Positions 7,536 to 14,725 of a stretch of 15,815 nucleotides of DNA are shown here, in pieces. Location of the stretch: positions 1 to 15,815 of the forward strand of contig CANRGW010000014.1 of NCBI GenBank assembly GCA_947630205.1, written 5' to 3'. Origin of the DNA: an uncultured Bacilli bacterium (lineage in GTDB: Bacteria > Bacillota_I > Bacilli_A > RF39 > UBA660). How positions within the stretch are numbered: position 1 is the first letter of the stretch; each line of letters opens with the position of its first letter. A program made the translations under genes and the position numbers. Under the pieces are notes generated by a model that saw only the letters and a program-made list of their open reading frames with translations, made no database searches and was not told where the DNA came from.

Positions 7536-9986
7536 TTATTTATTCGGTGTATAATAATCAGTAAAAAAATCACTTTCATTATTATATTCATCTATGTTTT
7601 GCGTAAAATCACATATATACTTATTATCAGAATTAAAGTAACAATTTCTTCCTAAATAACTATTTGTGCCCTCTTCATTAGTATCTTTACGAATATTTTC
7701 AATATTTTGTTTACCCATAGTATAACGATATTGGAAATTATATTTAGGTTTTCCATTTTCTTCTTCCCATAAATCACTATTAATAATATCTACAAAACTA
7801 TATCTTTCATTTAAATAATTGTGTCCAATGTCTCGTTCATTATTTTTTTGAATAAAAGGGTCACTAAGTTTTATTTGTCTATATACAGGATTCATAGGAA
7901 CAGCATTATAAGTACAATCATCTAATTTAATATTTAAATGTTGATTATAACCAGCACCTAAAATATCTACAAAAATATCCCCTTTATATTGACCTAATTC
8001 TGTATAAAATTTATTACCACCACTTACTTGATTATTATCATTTGTACAATTTTCTTGATTACCACTTTTCATATCAAGACAAACATTTGGTAATTGCATA
8101 TCCTTATTTAAATAAAGCGTACAAGTTTGATTAACTGGAATACTTCCTGCTCCTGCAACATTTTGATTTTCTCTATCACAACTTAATTTACTTTCAATTT
8201 CACCTATAGTTGAAAAATTTACAATATCACTTATTTCTTTATCAGCATAAGTAACTTTTAAAGTTGCATCTTGCGCCTTAAATCTTTCTATATAATTATT
8301 CATATCACTTTCAATAAGGGTTAAATAACTATTTAAAGATGCTTCCATATCACCTATTTTTTTAGTTAAACTTGCTATTTCTTTGGCATCAGTTGCTTTT
8401 GAAAGACTAGTTTTTAAATTATTATATTCTTCATTATATTCTTGATACTTAAATTTATATTGACAACGAACATTAGTATTCAAATTAATAGTTGTTGGAA
8501 AACCAAGTCCTGATTTAAGATCAAGATTTTTTTCACCCTCTTTTAAATTACCAACAACAATATTAGCACTAAAACCATTTATATAATTTTCATTATCATC
8601 TAAATAGCCTTCATTACATACTTTATCAAAATAAGTAGAATTATCACTAGTTCTAATCGTATCAGAAACAACCGTACCACTACAAGAATTAATTTCTAAC
8701 TTCTTTTTAACCCAATAAACTTCTGGACTATCATTGCAAGTAAGGGTCTTTTCAGTACCATCGGAAGTTTTATAAGAAAAAGTAAAACTTTTGTTAGTAA
8801 AATGGTTCCAGCCCGTTTCAGCATCTTCATCAATAACAACTTCAAATGGATCAGTTAGAATACCCGTTTCTGTTACATATTCAAGATAAAAATCTTTATA
8901 TCTTTCTGAAGAACCTGAAAGATAAAAATCTTCGCCAATATTATCTTTTAATTCTCCTGAAACAGTTGGAGCATTTTCATTTACATCATCAGTTACTTGA
9001 TTAGCAACTTCTTGGAAAATAGCCTCATACTGATCCTCAGAACCGGCAAAACGATAATTAGCATCAATTTTCTTCATGAAAATATCATCACATTCGCCAT
9101 AAGTAATACCTTTACATTCAGAAACTTTAGCACTTCCGGCTGTTGTCTTATTATATCTATTTCCTTTATAACGAATACCAAATATTTTAACACCCATGTC
9201 TTCTAATTGATCTAAACGATGTTCAACAGAGGCATTACCCCAAACACTTTCAGACCATTGGGTTGTACAGTTATCACTATAATCGCCATTAGAATTACTT
9301 CCAGTATTTTTACACTTACCTCCTGATTTATGTTCAATGTAATAACGACCATCTCCAAATAAAACAATATACTTTTGACCTTCAACACTTTGAAGTTTAG
9401 TATAAGCTAAATTTAAAGCCTTCTCTAAATGAGATGATACTCCCAATCCACTTTGAGAAAATTTATTAGAAGTAAATACTTTATTGGCAAAACTTCTTCT
9501 TTCTTTAGCATTTTCAGCAAATTGAATTAAAGAAACATTAAAATTATCCCCCGTTTCAACTAAATTCTTTGAAAAGGAAATAATAGCATTTCTTGCTTGT
9601 TTTATTTTACTTTCAATGGTTTTAGAAACATCAAAGATAACCGTTACATAAACAGGTCCAGCCTCTTTTTTAGGAGCAAACTCTTTACCTTTTACTTCAA
9701 ACTGAATATCATAACTACCTAGTTTAGATTTTTTTCTAACAACTTTCGTAATTTGAATATCTCCAGGATTATCTAAACTACCATAAGTAATTCTTACCTC
9801 TGTTACTACCCCATTTTCATTTGGAATTTCAGTACATGTAGCATTTGCACTTAAATTTTCAGGACAACGCAAATCCCCTTTTGAAGGTTCTTTTTCAAGA
9901 GCCTGTGGATTAAGATAAACAAAATTACTATTTACAATTGTTAGAATTAAAAATATATTAATTAATTTAATAATTTTTTTCTTCAT
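7536..9986 (-). CDS. Large secreted Cys-rich VWA-domain protein (cassette B)
   Basis: An 816-aa exported protein, paralogue of the 945-aa protein of cassette A. It has a signal peptide (about 1-29) and an N-terminal module with C41 and C51 and the shared GDLRCPE start. The VWA domain runs from about 111 with DVSKT (D119, S121, T123), SHLEKA (S185) and FGDG (D212). A disulfide-type insertion (about 217-248; C225, C240) directly follows the GDG loop. The shared motifs DPF-VVIDE, YWV, GFP and the coiled coil (about 512-570, half as long as in A) come next, then the C-terminal module with DPFIQ, KPKYNFQYRY, SYLG and NCYFN. There are 17 Cys, most of them matching cassette A. No LPXTG or C-terminal membrane segment is present, so it is probably held by its co-encoded partner. 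The ribosome site AGAGG overlaps the upstream stop codon; a terminator follows. Confidence 0.85.
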   Translation of the reverse strand: MKKKIIKLINIFLILTIVNSNFVYLNPQALEKEPSKGDLRCPENLSANATCTEIPNENGVVTEVRITYGSLDNPGDIQITKVVRKKSKLGSYDIQFEVKGKEFAPKKEAGPVYVTVIFDVSKTIESKIKQARNAIISFSKNLVETGDNFNVSLIQFAENAKERRSFANKVFTSNKFSQSGLGVSSHLEKALNLAYTKLQSVEGQKYIVLFGDGRYYIEHKSGGKCKNTGSNSNGDYSDNCTTQWSESVWGNASVEHRLDQLEDMGVKIFGIRYKGNRYNKTTAGSAKVSECKGITYGECDDIFMKKIDANYRFAGSEDQYEAIFQEVANQVTDDVNENAPTVSGELKDNIGEDFYLSGSSERYKDFYLEYVTETGILTDPFEVVIDEDAETGWNHFTNKSFTFSYKTSDGTEKTLTCNDSPEVYWVKKKLEINSCSGTVVSDTIRTSDNSTYFDKVCNEGYLDDNENYINGFSANIVVGNLKEGEKNLDLKSGLGFPTTINLNTNVRCQYKFKYQEYNEEYNNLKTSLSKATDAKEIASLTKKIGDMEASLNSYLTLIESDMNNYIERFKAQDATLKVTYADKEISDIVNFSTIGEIESKLSCDRENQNVAGAGSIPVNQTCTLYLNKDMQLPNVCLDMKSGNQENCTNDNNQVSGGNKFYTELGQYKGDIFVDILGAGYNQHLNIKLDDCTYNAVPMNPVYRQIKLSDPFIQKNNERDIGHNYLNERYSFVDIINSDLWEEENGKPKYNFQYRYTMGKQNIENIRKDTNEEGTNSYLGRNCYFNSDNKYICDFTQNIDEYNNESDFFTDYYTPNK

Positions 9987-9991
9987 ATTTA

Positions 9992-10005
9992 CCTCTTTAT
10001 AATTC
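9992..10005 (-). promoter_or_regulatory. Conserved stop/RBS junction of cassette B
   Basis: Minus strand GAATTATAAAGAGG: Glu-Leu-stop of the anchor gene plus the ribosome site for the VWA gene, 5 nt before its ATG. It is identical to the junction at 6739-6752, while the bases on either side differ. Confidence 0.7.
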
Positions 10006-10659
10006 TTTCTTTCTTTTTCCTTTTCTTTTTATAGTAAAGATTATACCAAAAATCATAAACACTAAAACAATTCCTATAACTATATACCAAGTAATATTAT
10101 TAATATTACGAACATTTAAAATACTATTACTATTAAGATATTCATTAAATTCCTTATCTATTTCAGAAAATTCAGGAACACTACTACTAACAAACTCTTT
10201 ACAATATTTAAAATCATCATGTCCATTACATTTATCTTTATTAAAATAATAATAATCATTATAATAAGGTAAATTTACTGTCGTTGTTTTTAGAATTTCA
10301 TCAGTACAAAGATCTGCTGTATAAGAATAAATTCTAAAAGTAATTTTATCTCCCTCTAAAAAACCAGTAATTTTTTTCTCATTAGAAGTTATACTTGTAT
10401 ACTCATCATCATATTCTCTTTTATATTCAATTCTTAAATCATCATTAAAATTTAAAACTTCCATACTATAATACAAATCAACATTTTTATATTCTTCATC
10501 TAACTCTTCATCTATTTCATAACTAGATTTAAATTGTACATTGTTAGCAAGTTCTTTTAATCTTGTCATCTTACTAGTCGAACATTCTTCAACTGCTAAA
10601 ACATTTTTATAAGTAAAAACGGTTAAAATTAAAACAAAACTTAAAATTACTTTTTTCAT
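9997..10659 (-). CDS. Membrane-anchored four-Cys partner protein (cassette B)
   Basis: A 220-aa protein of unknown family, paralogue of the 222-aa protein at 6744-7412. It has a Sec signal peptide (about 1-22, ending VLA), an extracytoplasmic domain, a C-terminal membrane helix (about 191-210) and a strongly basic tail (KRKGKRKKEL). Cysteines are at 26, 118, 144 and 153, the same positions as in the paralogue, and the stretch around 128-156 is nearly the same. Divergence is greatest in the middle (about 45-105) and in the linker before the membrane helix. It starts at ATG 10659 with AGGAGG 3 nt before it and is coupled to the VWA gene downstream. I see no catalytic motif. A docking or anchoring role for the VWA protein is inference from pairing and topology. 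Confidence 0.8.
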   Translation of the reverse strand: MKKVILSFVLILTVFTYKNVLAVEECSTSKMTRLKELANNVQFKSSYEIDEELDEEYKNVDLYYSMEVLNFNDDLRIEYKREYDDEYTSITSNEKKITGFLEGDKITFRIYSYTADLCTDEILKTTTVNLPYYNDYYYFNKDKCNGHDDFKYCKEFVSSSVPEFSEIDKEFNEYLNSNSILNVRNINNITWYIVIGIVLVFMIFGIIFTIKRKGKRKKEL

Positions 10660-10681
10660 AGTCCTCCTATTATCTATAAAG

Positions 10682-10710
10682 ATTATAACAAAATTTTTTT
10701 TTATTTACAA
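10682..10710 (-). promoter_or_regulatory. Promoter of cassette B
   Basis: Minus strand: -35 TTGTAA at 10710-10705, a 17-bp A/T-tract spacer ending TGT, -10 TATAAT at 10687-10682. It is an extended -10 promoter almost matching that of cassette A. Its -35 lies over the -35 of the divergent lipoprotein promoter. Confidence 0.75.
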
Positions 10711-10732
10711 CATGATTTTATTATGTTATTAT
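10704..10732 (+). promoter_or_regulatory. Probable promoter of the thioredoxin-fold lipoprotein gene
   Basis: Plus strand: TTTACA at 10704-10709, a 17-bp spacer, TATTAT at 10727-10732 with TG one base upstream. The predicted transcript start falls near 10739, next to the ribosome site at 10740, so the leader would be unusually short. Confidence is moderate in such AT-rich DNA. Confidence 0.5.
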
Positions 10733-10748
10733 AAATTTTGAGGTGAAT

Positions 10749-11171
10749 ATGAAAAAATTTTTATTAATTACAATTATATTATTATTAACAACTGCCTGTT
10801 CTAGTGGTTATTTAAAAAAACTCGACTATAATGGTCTTAAAAAGAAATTAGATAATAAAGAAACTTTTGTTTTATATCTAACTGATGGAAGTGATATAGG
10901 AGATGCTTTAAACTATAATCTTCAAAAGATTGCTAAAGATAACAAAAAAGAATTTTTCTATTTAAATACGGAAAAATTAAGTGATGATGATGAGAAAAAA
11001 TTAAAAGAGTTATATACTTTTGAAGATAGCAATATTATTATCTTTGTAAAGAAAGGCATTGAGAATTCTGTTTTATCAAGAATAACTGATCCTTTTATAA
11101 GTAAAGAAGAATTAGCAGAAGAACTAGCAACCCAAGGTTATTTAAATTATGCTGAAGATACTAATAAGTAA
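10749..11171 (+). CDS. Lipoprotein with thioredoxin-like fold lacking the redox CXXC
   Basis: A 140-aa lipoprotein, the only plus-strand gene. I start it at ATG 10749 (GAGGTG at 10740-10745), not at the GTG inside that ribosome site. Residues 1-16 are a lipoprotein signal with lipobox LTTAC (C17, the only cysteine). The rest looks like the thioredoxin fold of small extracytoplasmic thiol proteins: TFVLYL (39-44), a helix with LQKIAKDNKKEFFYLN (58-73), and NIIIFVKKG (95-103). Where such proteins carry CXXC, this one has SDIG (48-51), and the usual cis-Pro before the third strand is replaced by SN (94-95). It therefore cannot act as a standard disulfide oxidoreductase; a binding or chaperone role is possible. 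It is divergent from cassette B, whose products are Cys-rich, which may or may not be meaningful. A terminator follows. Confidence 0.75.
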   Translation: MKKFLLITIILLLTTACSSGYLKKLDYNGLKKKLDNKETFVLYLTDGSDIGDALNYNLQKIAKDNKKEFFYLNTEKLSDDDEKKLKELYTFEDSNIIIFVKKGIENSVLSRITDPFISKEELAEELATQGYLNYAEDTNK

Positions 11172-11187
11172 AAGTATTAAGTAAGTA

Positions 11188-11224
11188 AAAAGATTTAATG
11201 AACTAAACACTCATTAAATCTTTT
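11188..11224. terminator. Bidirectional terminator between the lipoprotein gene and frr
   Basis: A perfect 14-bp inverted repeat (AAAAGATTTAATGA at 11188-11201; its complement at 11211-11224) with a 9-nt loop. The plus strand continues TTTTGTTTTT (11221-11230) and the minus strand TTTTTAC, so it can serve both convergent genes. The TAG stop of frr (11205-11203) lies inside the loop, so the end of the frr coding sequence forms one arm. Confidence 0.88.
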
Positions 11225-11748
11225 GTTTTTGACTCTAAAATTTCATCAATTTTTTTATTGTATTTATCAACTAAAGTTTGTATTCTTTCTTCTGATTTAT
11301 TAGTAACATCTTCTGGTAATTTAGCATTTTTTATTTTTTCGATTGCATCCCTTCTTTGATTACGGATAGCAACTCGACCCTCTTCACAAGAAGCCTTAGC
11401 TTGTTTTACTAATTCTTTTCTTCTATCTTCTGTTAAAGGGGGAATATTTATTCTTATGCATTCTCCATCATTAGTTGGTGTATAACCAAGGTCTGCTTCA
11501 AAGATAGCCTTTTCGATATTTGCTAAACTTGATTTATCAAAAGGCTTGATTTGTAATTGTCTTGCTTCTGGAATAGAAATAGTTACTAAACTTTTAAGAG
11601 GTGTTGGACTTCCATAATAGTTAACCATTACATTATCTAAAATAGCTGGATTAGCTCGTCCGGCATTTATTTTTTTTAATCTGCCCTCTAAACTTTCAAT
11701 TGAAACTTTTAAATCTTCTTCAAATTCTTTTAAAATATCTTCTTCCAT
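11203..11748 (-). CDS. frr: Ribosome recycling factor
   Basis: A 181-aa protein, close to the family's usual length of about 185. With EF-G it splits post-termination ribosomes into subunits in the cytoplasm. The family pattern is clear along the length: GRANPAILDNVMVNYYGSPT (30-49), EARQLQIKPFDKSSLANIEK (61-80), the hinge/domain II region with LGYTPTNDGECIRINIPPLT (87-106), and the C-terminal helix of domain I with RVAIRNQRRDA (125-135). The ribosome site AAAGGAA precedes the ATG. In many Bacillota frr follows tsf and pyrH; here it stands alone with its own promoter, after an unrelated operon. The stop codon lies in the loop of the shared terminator. Confidence 0.97.
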   Translation of the reverse strand: MEEDILKEFEEDLKVSIESLEGRLKKINAGRANPAILDNVMVNYYGSPTPLKSLVTISIPEARQLQIKPFDKSSLANIEKAIFEADLGYTPTNDGECIRINIPPLTEDRRKELVKQAKASCEEGRVAIRNQRRDAIEKIKNAKLPEDVTNKSEERIQTLVDKYNKKIDEILESKTKDLMSV

Positions 11749-11768
11749 AAAATTCCTTTCTTAATTTA

Positions 11769-11796
11769 ATTGTACCAATTTTAATAAAAATATCAA
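11769..11796 (-). promoter_or_regulatory. Promoter of frr
   Basis: Minus strand: -35 TTGATA at 11796-11791, a 16-bp spacer, -10 TACAAT at 11774-11769 (5/6 matches each). The predicted start is about 13 nt before the frr ATG. It lies in the 150-bp gap 11749-11898, where I see nothing else well supported. Confidence 0.65.
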
Positions 11797-11898
11797 TAAC
11801 TTACATGAAATTTTAAACTTTTTTAGATAAGAAATTCTTAAACTAAATTAATTTCATTATTATTTTCACTTTATTTAGTACATTCTCATTTAATATTC

Positions 11899-13191
11899 TT
11901 AATCTTTTTTTGGTGTATAAAAAGCAAATAACATTTCTTCTTCATTTACAGCAATAGTTGCTTCTTGATATATTTGTACATATTTATCATTTATATAACC
12001 AGATGTATATAACAAATATCCACTATCTAAAGCATCTTCATTTATTGATTTATATATATTAATAGTTTCTAAATTCTCATCTGTTACTTTAACATAATAA
12101 TTTTCGTTATATAAAAATTCAAAATATAATTTATTATCTTTTCCATAAATATTATAAATTTCATATTTACTATCTATATCTTTCATATAGTCTATATTCT
12201 CACTAATCAAATCAAAATCATGATTATATTTATAAATATAGTATTTATCTTCTTCTTCTGAGTAATAAGTAGTATATATATAATTATCTGTTGCAATTAA
12301 TTCTTCAACACCATGATATTTATTTAAAACTTTCTCATGTTTTAGAAGATTGCCATCTAAATCAAATTTTAATAAATTAGTTCCAATCACATCATCAGTA
12401 CTATAATCGCCTTCATGTTCATTATATATATACTCTATTCCATATATATACTTATCATTCATAACAAAATATTCTGGAAAAAATTCTTCCTCATAATCTT
12501 CAAATAATAAGTTATATTTTTCTTTCGTTACAGCAACAATACTAGGTGTTGAAGAAGAATTATTATAATAATACTTACCTTGATACTCTCCTATATATTC
12601 TAAATTAAATCTTTCAGTACCTTTTTTAATAATAACATCATCAACTAAATTACCATTCAAATCATATTTTAATAAATGTTCTATATCACTTTCATCTTCA
12701 TAAGTAACATTTAACATAATATAATACATATTATCTACTTTATTAGCCGTAGAAACTAATCCGTTTACAGGTTTTAATAAATTATATTCTTTATAATAAG
12801 TTGTTGTCCATTTATAATCTCCGTTTGCATCATAAAAAGTAAGTTCTAAGTTCTTAAGAGAATAATCATATTCCGTAGTACTTTTATTATATGATGCAAC
12901 AATTATACCATCATCTACAATGTAAAAATAAGAATTCTTCCCTGTATACATTTTATAAGTTATATCCATATTTTCATCACTATTTTTACAAGTTGCTCCT
13001 AAAATTTTATTTTTCGTTAAAGTACCTGAACATGTACTATATGTATGATTATCAACATTAACAATATCTTCATCTTTATTATTTTTATCTTTACTTTTAT
13101 TTTTTAAATAATCTCGACCAATAAATATTACCCCTATAATTATTAAAATAATAACTACTATTGATAAAATATTTTTATTTAATTTATTCAT
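11899..13191 (-). CDS. Membrane-anchored extracytoplasmic protein, probably beta-propeller-like, function unknown
   Basis: A 430-aa protein I cannot assign to a family. One N-terminal membrane helix (about residues 8-25) is followed by a lysine-rich linker (to about 40) and a large extracytoplasmic domain very rich in Tyr, Asp, Glu and Asn. A motif of the type K-Y/F-D-x-x-G-N-L recurs: DANGDY near 121, KYDLNGNLV near 175, KFDLDGNLL near 275, KYNHDFDLI near 321 and a weaker VTDENLETI near 369. That is the strand/turn pattern of beta-propeller blades (YncE/DUF5050-like sensors look similar), so a propeller is likely but not shown. The only two cysteines (C54, C68) may form a disulfide just outside the membrane. 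The gene lies 17 bp after yqeH with a weak ribosome site (GGTG), and is probably read from the uvrC-yqeGH operon. No convincing terminator follows. Confidence 0.7.
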   Translation of the reverse strand: MNKLNKNILSIVVIILIIIGVIFIGRDYLKNKSKDKNNKDEDIVNVDNHTYSTCSGTLTKNKILGATCKNSDENMDITYKMYTGKNSYFYIVDDGIIVASYNKSTTEYDYSLKNLELTFYDANGDYKWTTTYYKEYNLLKPVNGLVSTANKVDNMYYIMLNVTYEDESDIEHLLKYDLNGNLVDDVIIKKGTERFNLEYIGEYQGKYYYNNSSSTPSIVAVTKEKYNLLFEDYEEEFFPEYFVMNDKYIYGIEYIYNEHEGDYSTDDVIGTNLLKFDLDGNLLKHEKVLNKYHGVEELIATDNYIYTTYYSEEEDKYYIYKYNHDFDLISENIDYMKDIDSKYEIYNIYGKDNKLYFEFLYNENYYVKVTDENLETINIYKSINEDALDSGYLLYTSGYINDKYVQIYQEATIAVNEEEMLFAFYTPKKD

Positions 13192-13208
13192 ATCACACCA
13201 ACCTTATA

Positions 13209-14210
13209 TTATATTAAATTATTTCTTAAAAAAGTTTTAACATCTTTATCTAAATAAATTCCTATTTTAGCATTTAAAACAATTTTGATAAAACCTAAAC
13301 CATAAATAACTAAATCCTCATGAAATTTAGTTTCATACTCTGTATAAGCAAGTTCTTTTAAAGTATTATTTCTTGTACTAACTTTTTTAACTTTTATACT
13401 ATTAGGAATATATAAAGTAAAACTATTACGATCTCCATCAAGATAATCTAATCTTAAAAAATCACCAATTAATAAAGACTGTCCTTTAAATAACTGATAT
13501 GTTTTAGGTTTAATTTCATGTCTTGTATTCAAAATCTTATAATACTTAGTATCAAGATGATAAATAATATTATACTCATCTACTACCCCGGGAGTATCAA
13601 TTAAATTTAGATTTTTATTAAGTTCAATTTTAATTTTATTTAAAGTCGTCTCTGGTACATTAGAAGTTGTTAAATTAGGAAGCCCTTTCGAATAATTACC
13701 TATCATTTTATTAATTAAACTACTTTTACCAGCATTAGTTTCTCCAACTAAATAGATATCATTAGATTTTTTATATTTCATAATCTTTTTATAAAGTAAA
13801 TCTAAATTATAATTTGTTAAACTACTTATAATTATATAATCTTTAAAACTATATCTTTCAATTAAATAAGTTAATATTTTTTCATCTTTAATACTTTTTG
13901 GTAAAACATCTCTTTTATTTAAAACTAAAATAATCTCATTATTTAAATATTCTTTAATATCATCTAAATTCTCTCTTATATTTAAAATATCTACAATATA
14001 TAAAACTAAATCTTTGGTTTTAGAAACACTTTTTAAAATATTAAGATAATCTTCTCTTGTTCCATTAACTTTTTGAACTTCTCCATAATTTTTAACTTTA
14101 AAGCAACGCATACAATAAGCATTTTCTAAATTAGGAGTATAACCTAAATTTAAAATATTTTCATTTTGTAAAACAACACCACACCCAATACATTTTTTAT
14201 TCTTTTTCAT
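13209..14210 (-). CDS. yqeH: YqeH-type circularly permuted GTPase for 30S ribosome assembly
   Basis: A 333-aa GTPase (B. subtilis YqeH is somewhat longer, about 366). An N-terminal zinc finger has C7-x2-C10 and C33-x2-C36. The G motifs come in the permuted order that defines this group: G4 NKRD at 98-101, G5 SSL near 129, then G1 GETNAGKS at 156-163, a G2 Thr near 181-182, and G3 DTPG at 205-208. The C-terminal region (from about 225) is the treble-clef/RNA-binding part of the family. YqeH is needed for 30S subunit maturation in Bacillus; cytoplasmic, ribosome-associated. The ATG has AGAGGT 8 nt before it and overlaps the end of yqeG by 14 bp, the same pairing as in Bacillus. Confidence 0.95.
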   Translation of the reverse strand: MKKNKKCIGCGVVLQNENILNLGYTPNLENAYCMRCFKVKNYGEVQKVNGTREDYLNILKSVSKTKDLVLYIVDILNIRENLDDIKEYLNNEIILVLNKRDVLPKSIKDEKILTYLIERYSFKDYIIISSLTNYNLDLLYKKIMKYKKSNDIYLVGETNAGKSSLINKMIGNYSKGLPNLTTSNVPETTLNKIKIELNKNLNLIDTPGVVDEYNIIYHLDTKYYKILNTRHEIKPKTYQLFKGQSLLIGDFLRLDYLDGDRNSFTLYIPNSIKVKKVSTRNNTLKELAYTEYETKFHEDLVIYGLGFIKIVLNAKIGIYLDKDVKTFLRNNLI

Positions 14211-14709
14211 AATAATTACCTCTTATTAACTTATTCTTTTTCATAATTAACTTTTCAATATTTCTATTAATTTTTGTAATCTTAAAATCTTTAATATACA
14301 AAGGATCAACCAAAATAGTCATTAAACCTTTTCTATTTCCAAGAAAAATATCTGTTAAAACTTGATCACCAATAATAACCATTTTTGAATATTCAATTTG
14401 ATATTTTTTAGTAATTTTTTTAAGAACTTTTAAAGTTGGTTTTAAACTAAAAGAAAAATAATCTAAGTTAGTATCTTTTAAAAAATTAGAAACTCTTTTT
14501 TTAAAACTATTACTGGCTATTATAACTTGAAAATCTTTCGTTAAAGAATTTAAAAATTCTTGGCTTTTTTTAGAACAAACTTTTTCAGATATAGTTCCTA
14601 TTGTATTATCTAAATCAAAAATAAGTAATTTATAACCTAATTTTTTTAATTTAGAATAATCTATTTCAAAAATACTTTTTTTATACATTTTCGGAATAAA
14701 TATTTTCAT
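14197..14709 (-). CDS. yqeG: YqeG-family HAD-superfamily (subclass IIIA) phosphatase
   Basis: A 170-aa HAD-superfamily hydrolase of the YqeG family, close to the family's usual length (about 170). Motif I is FDLDNT (31-36; nucleophile D32, acid/base D34), motif II is the Ser in ASNS (S66), motif III the Lys in LKP (K90), and motif IV GDQVLTD (D115, D120). All catalytic residues are present. The substrate in bacteria is not settled; related eukaryotic and cyanobacterial proteins are phosphatidylglycerophosphate phosphatases. The ATG lies 16 bp after uvrC with an AAAGGAAA ribosome site, and the 3' end overlaps yqeH by 14 bp, so the three genes are almost certainly cotranscribed. Confidence 0.92.
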   Translation of the reverse strand: MKIFIPKMYKKSIFEIDYSKLKKLGYKLLIFDLDNTIGTISEKVCSKKSQEFLNSLTKDFQVIIASNSFKKRVSNFLKDTNLDYFSFSLKPTLKVLKKITKKYQIEYSKMVIIGDQVLTDIFLGNRKGLMTILVDPLYIKDFKITKINRNIEKLIMKKNKLIRGNYYEKE

Positions 14710-14725
14710 AAAATTTCCTTTCCAT

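Larger units (their letters stand above)
3893..10710 (-). repeat. Tandem duplication of a promoter + anchor gene + VWA gene cassette
   Basis: Cassette B (10710 down to 7536) and cassette A (7465 down to 3893) have the same order: TTGTAA promoter, four-Cys anchor gene, 14-bp stop/RBS junction, VWA gene. The proteins are clearly homologous but much diverged, and each VWA copy carries its own insertions, so the duplication is old or the copies arrived separately. Only copy B has a terminator at its end. Confidence 0.8.

Noticed and set aside
8997..9206. Plus-strand open frame of 69 codons inside the VWA-B gene.
   Set aside because: Antisense shadow of a well-supported gene; no ribosome site or recognisable product.
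6850..10080. LPXTG-type sorting signal in the anchor proteins, which end in a membrane helix plus basic tail.
   Set aside because: No LPXTG or close variant precedes the helix; only a shared Trp-Tyr is seen, so sortase anchoring is not supported.
11822..11847. Hairpin after the 430-aa gene (TTTAG/CTAAA plus TAAG/CTTA) considered as a terminator.
   Set aside because: The stem is interrupted and AT-only, and it is followed by A residues rather than a T-run in the direction of transcription.
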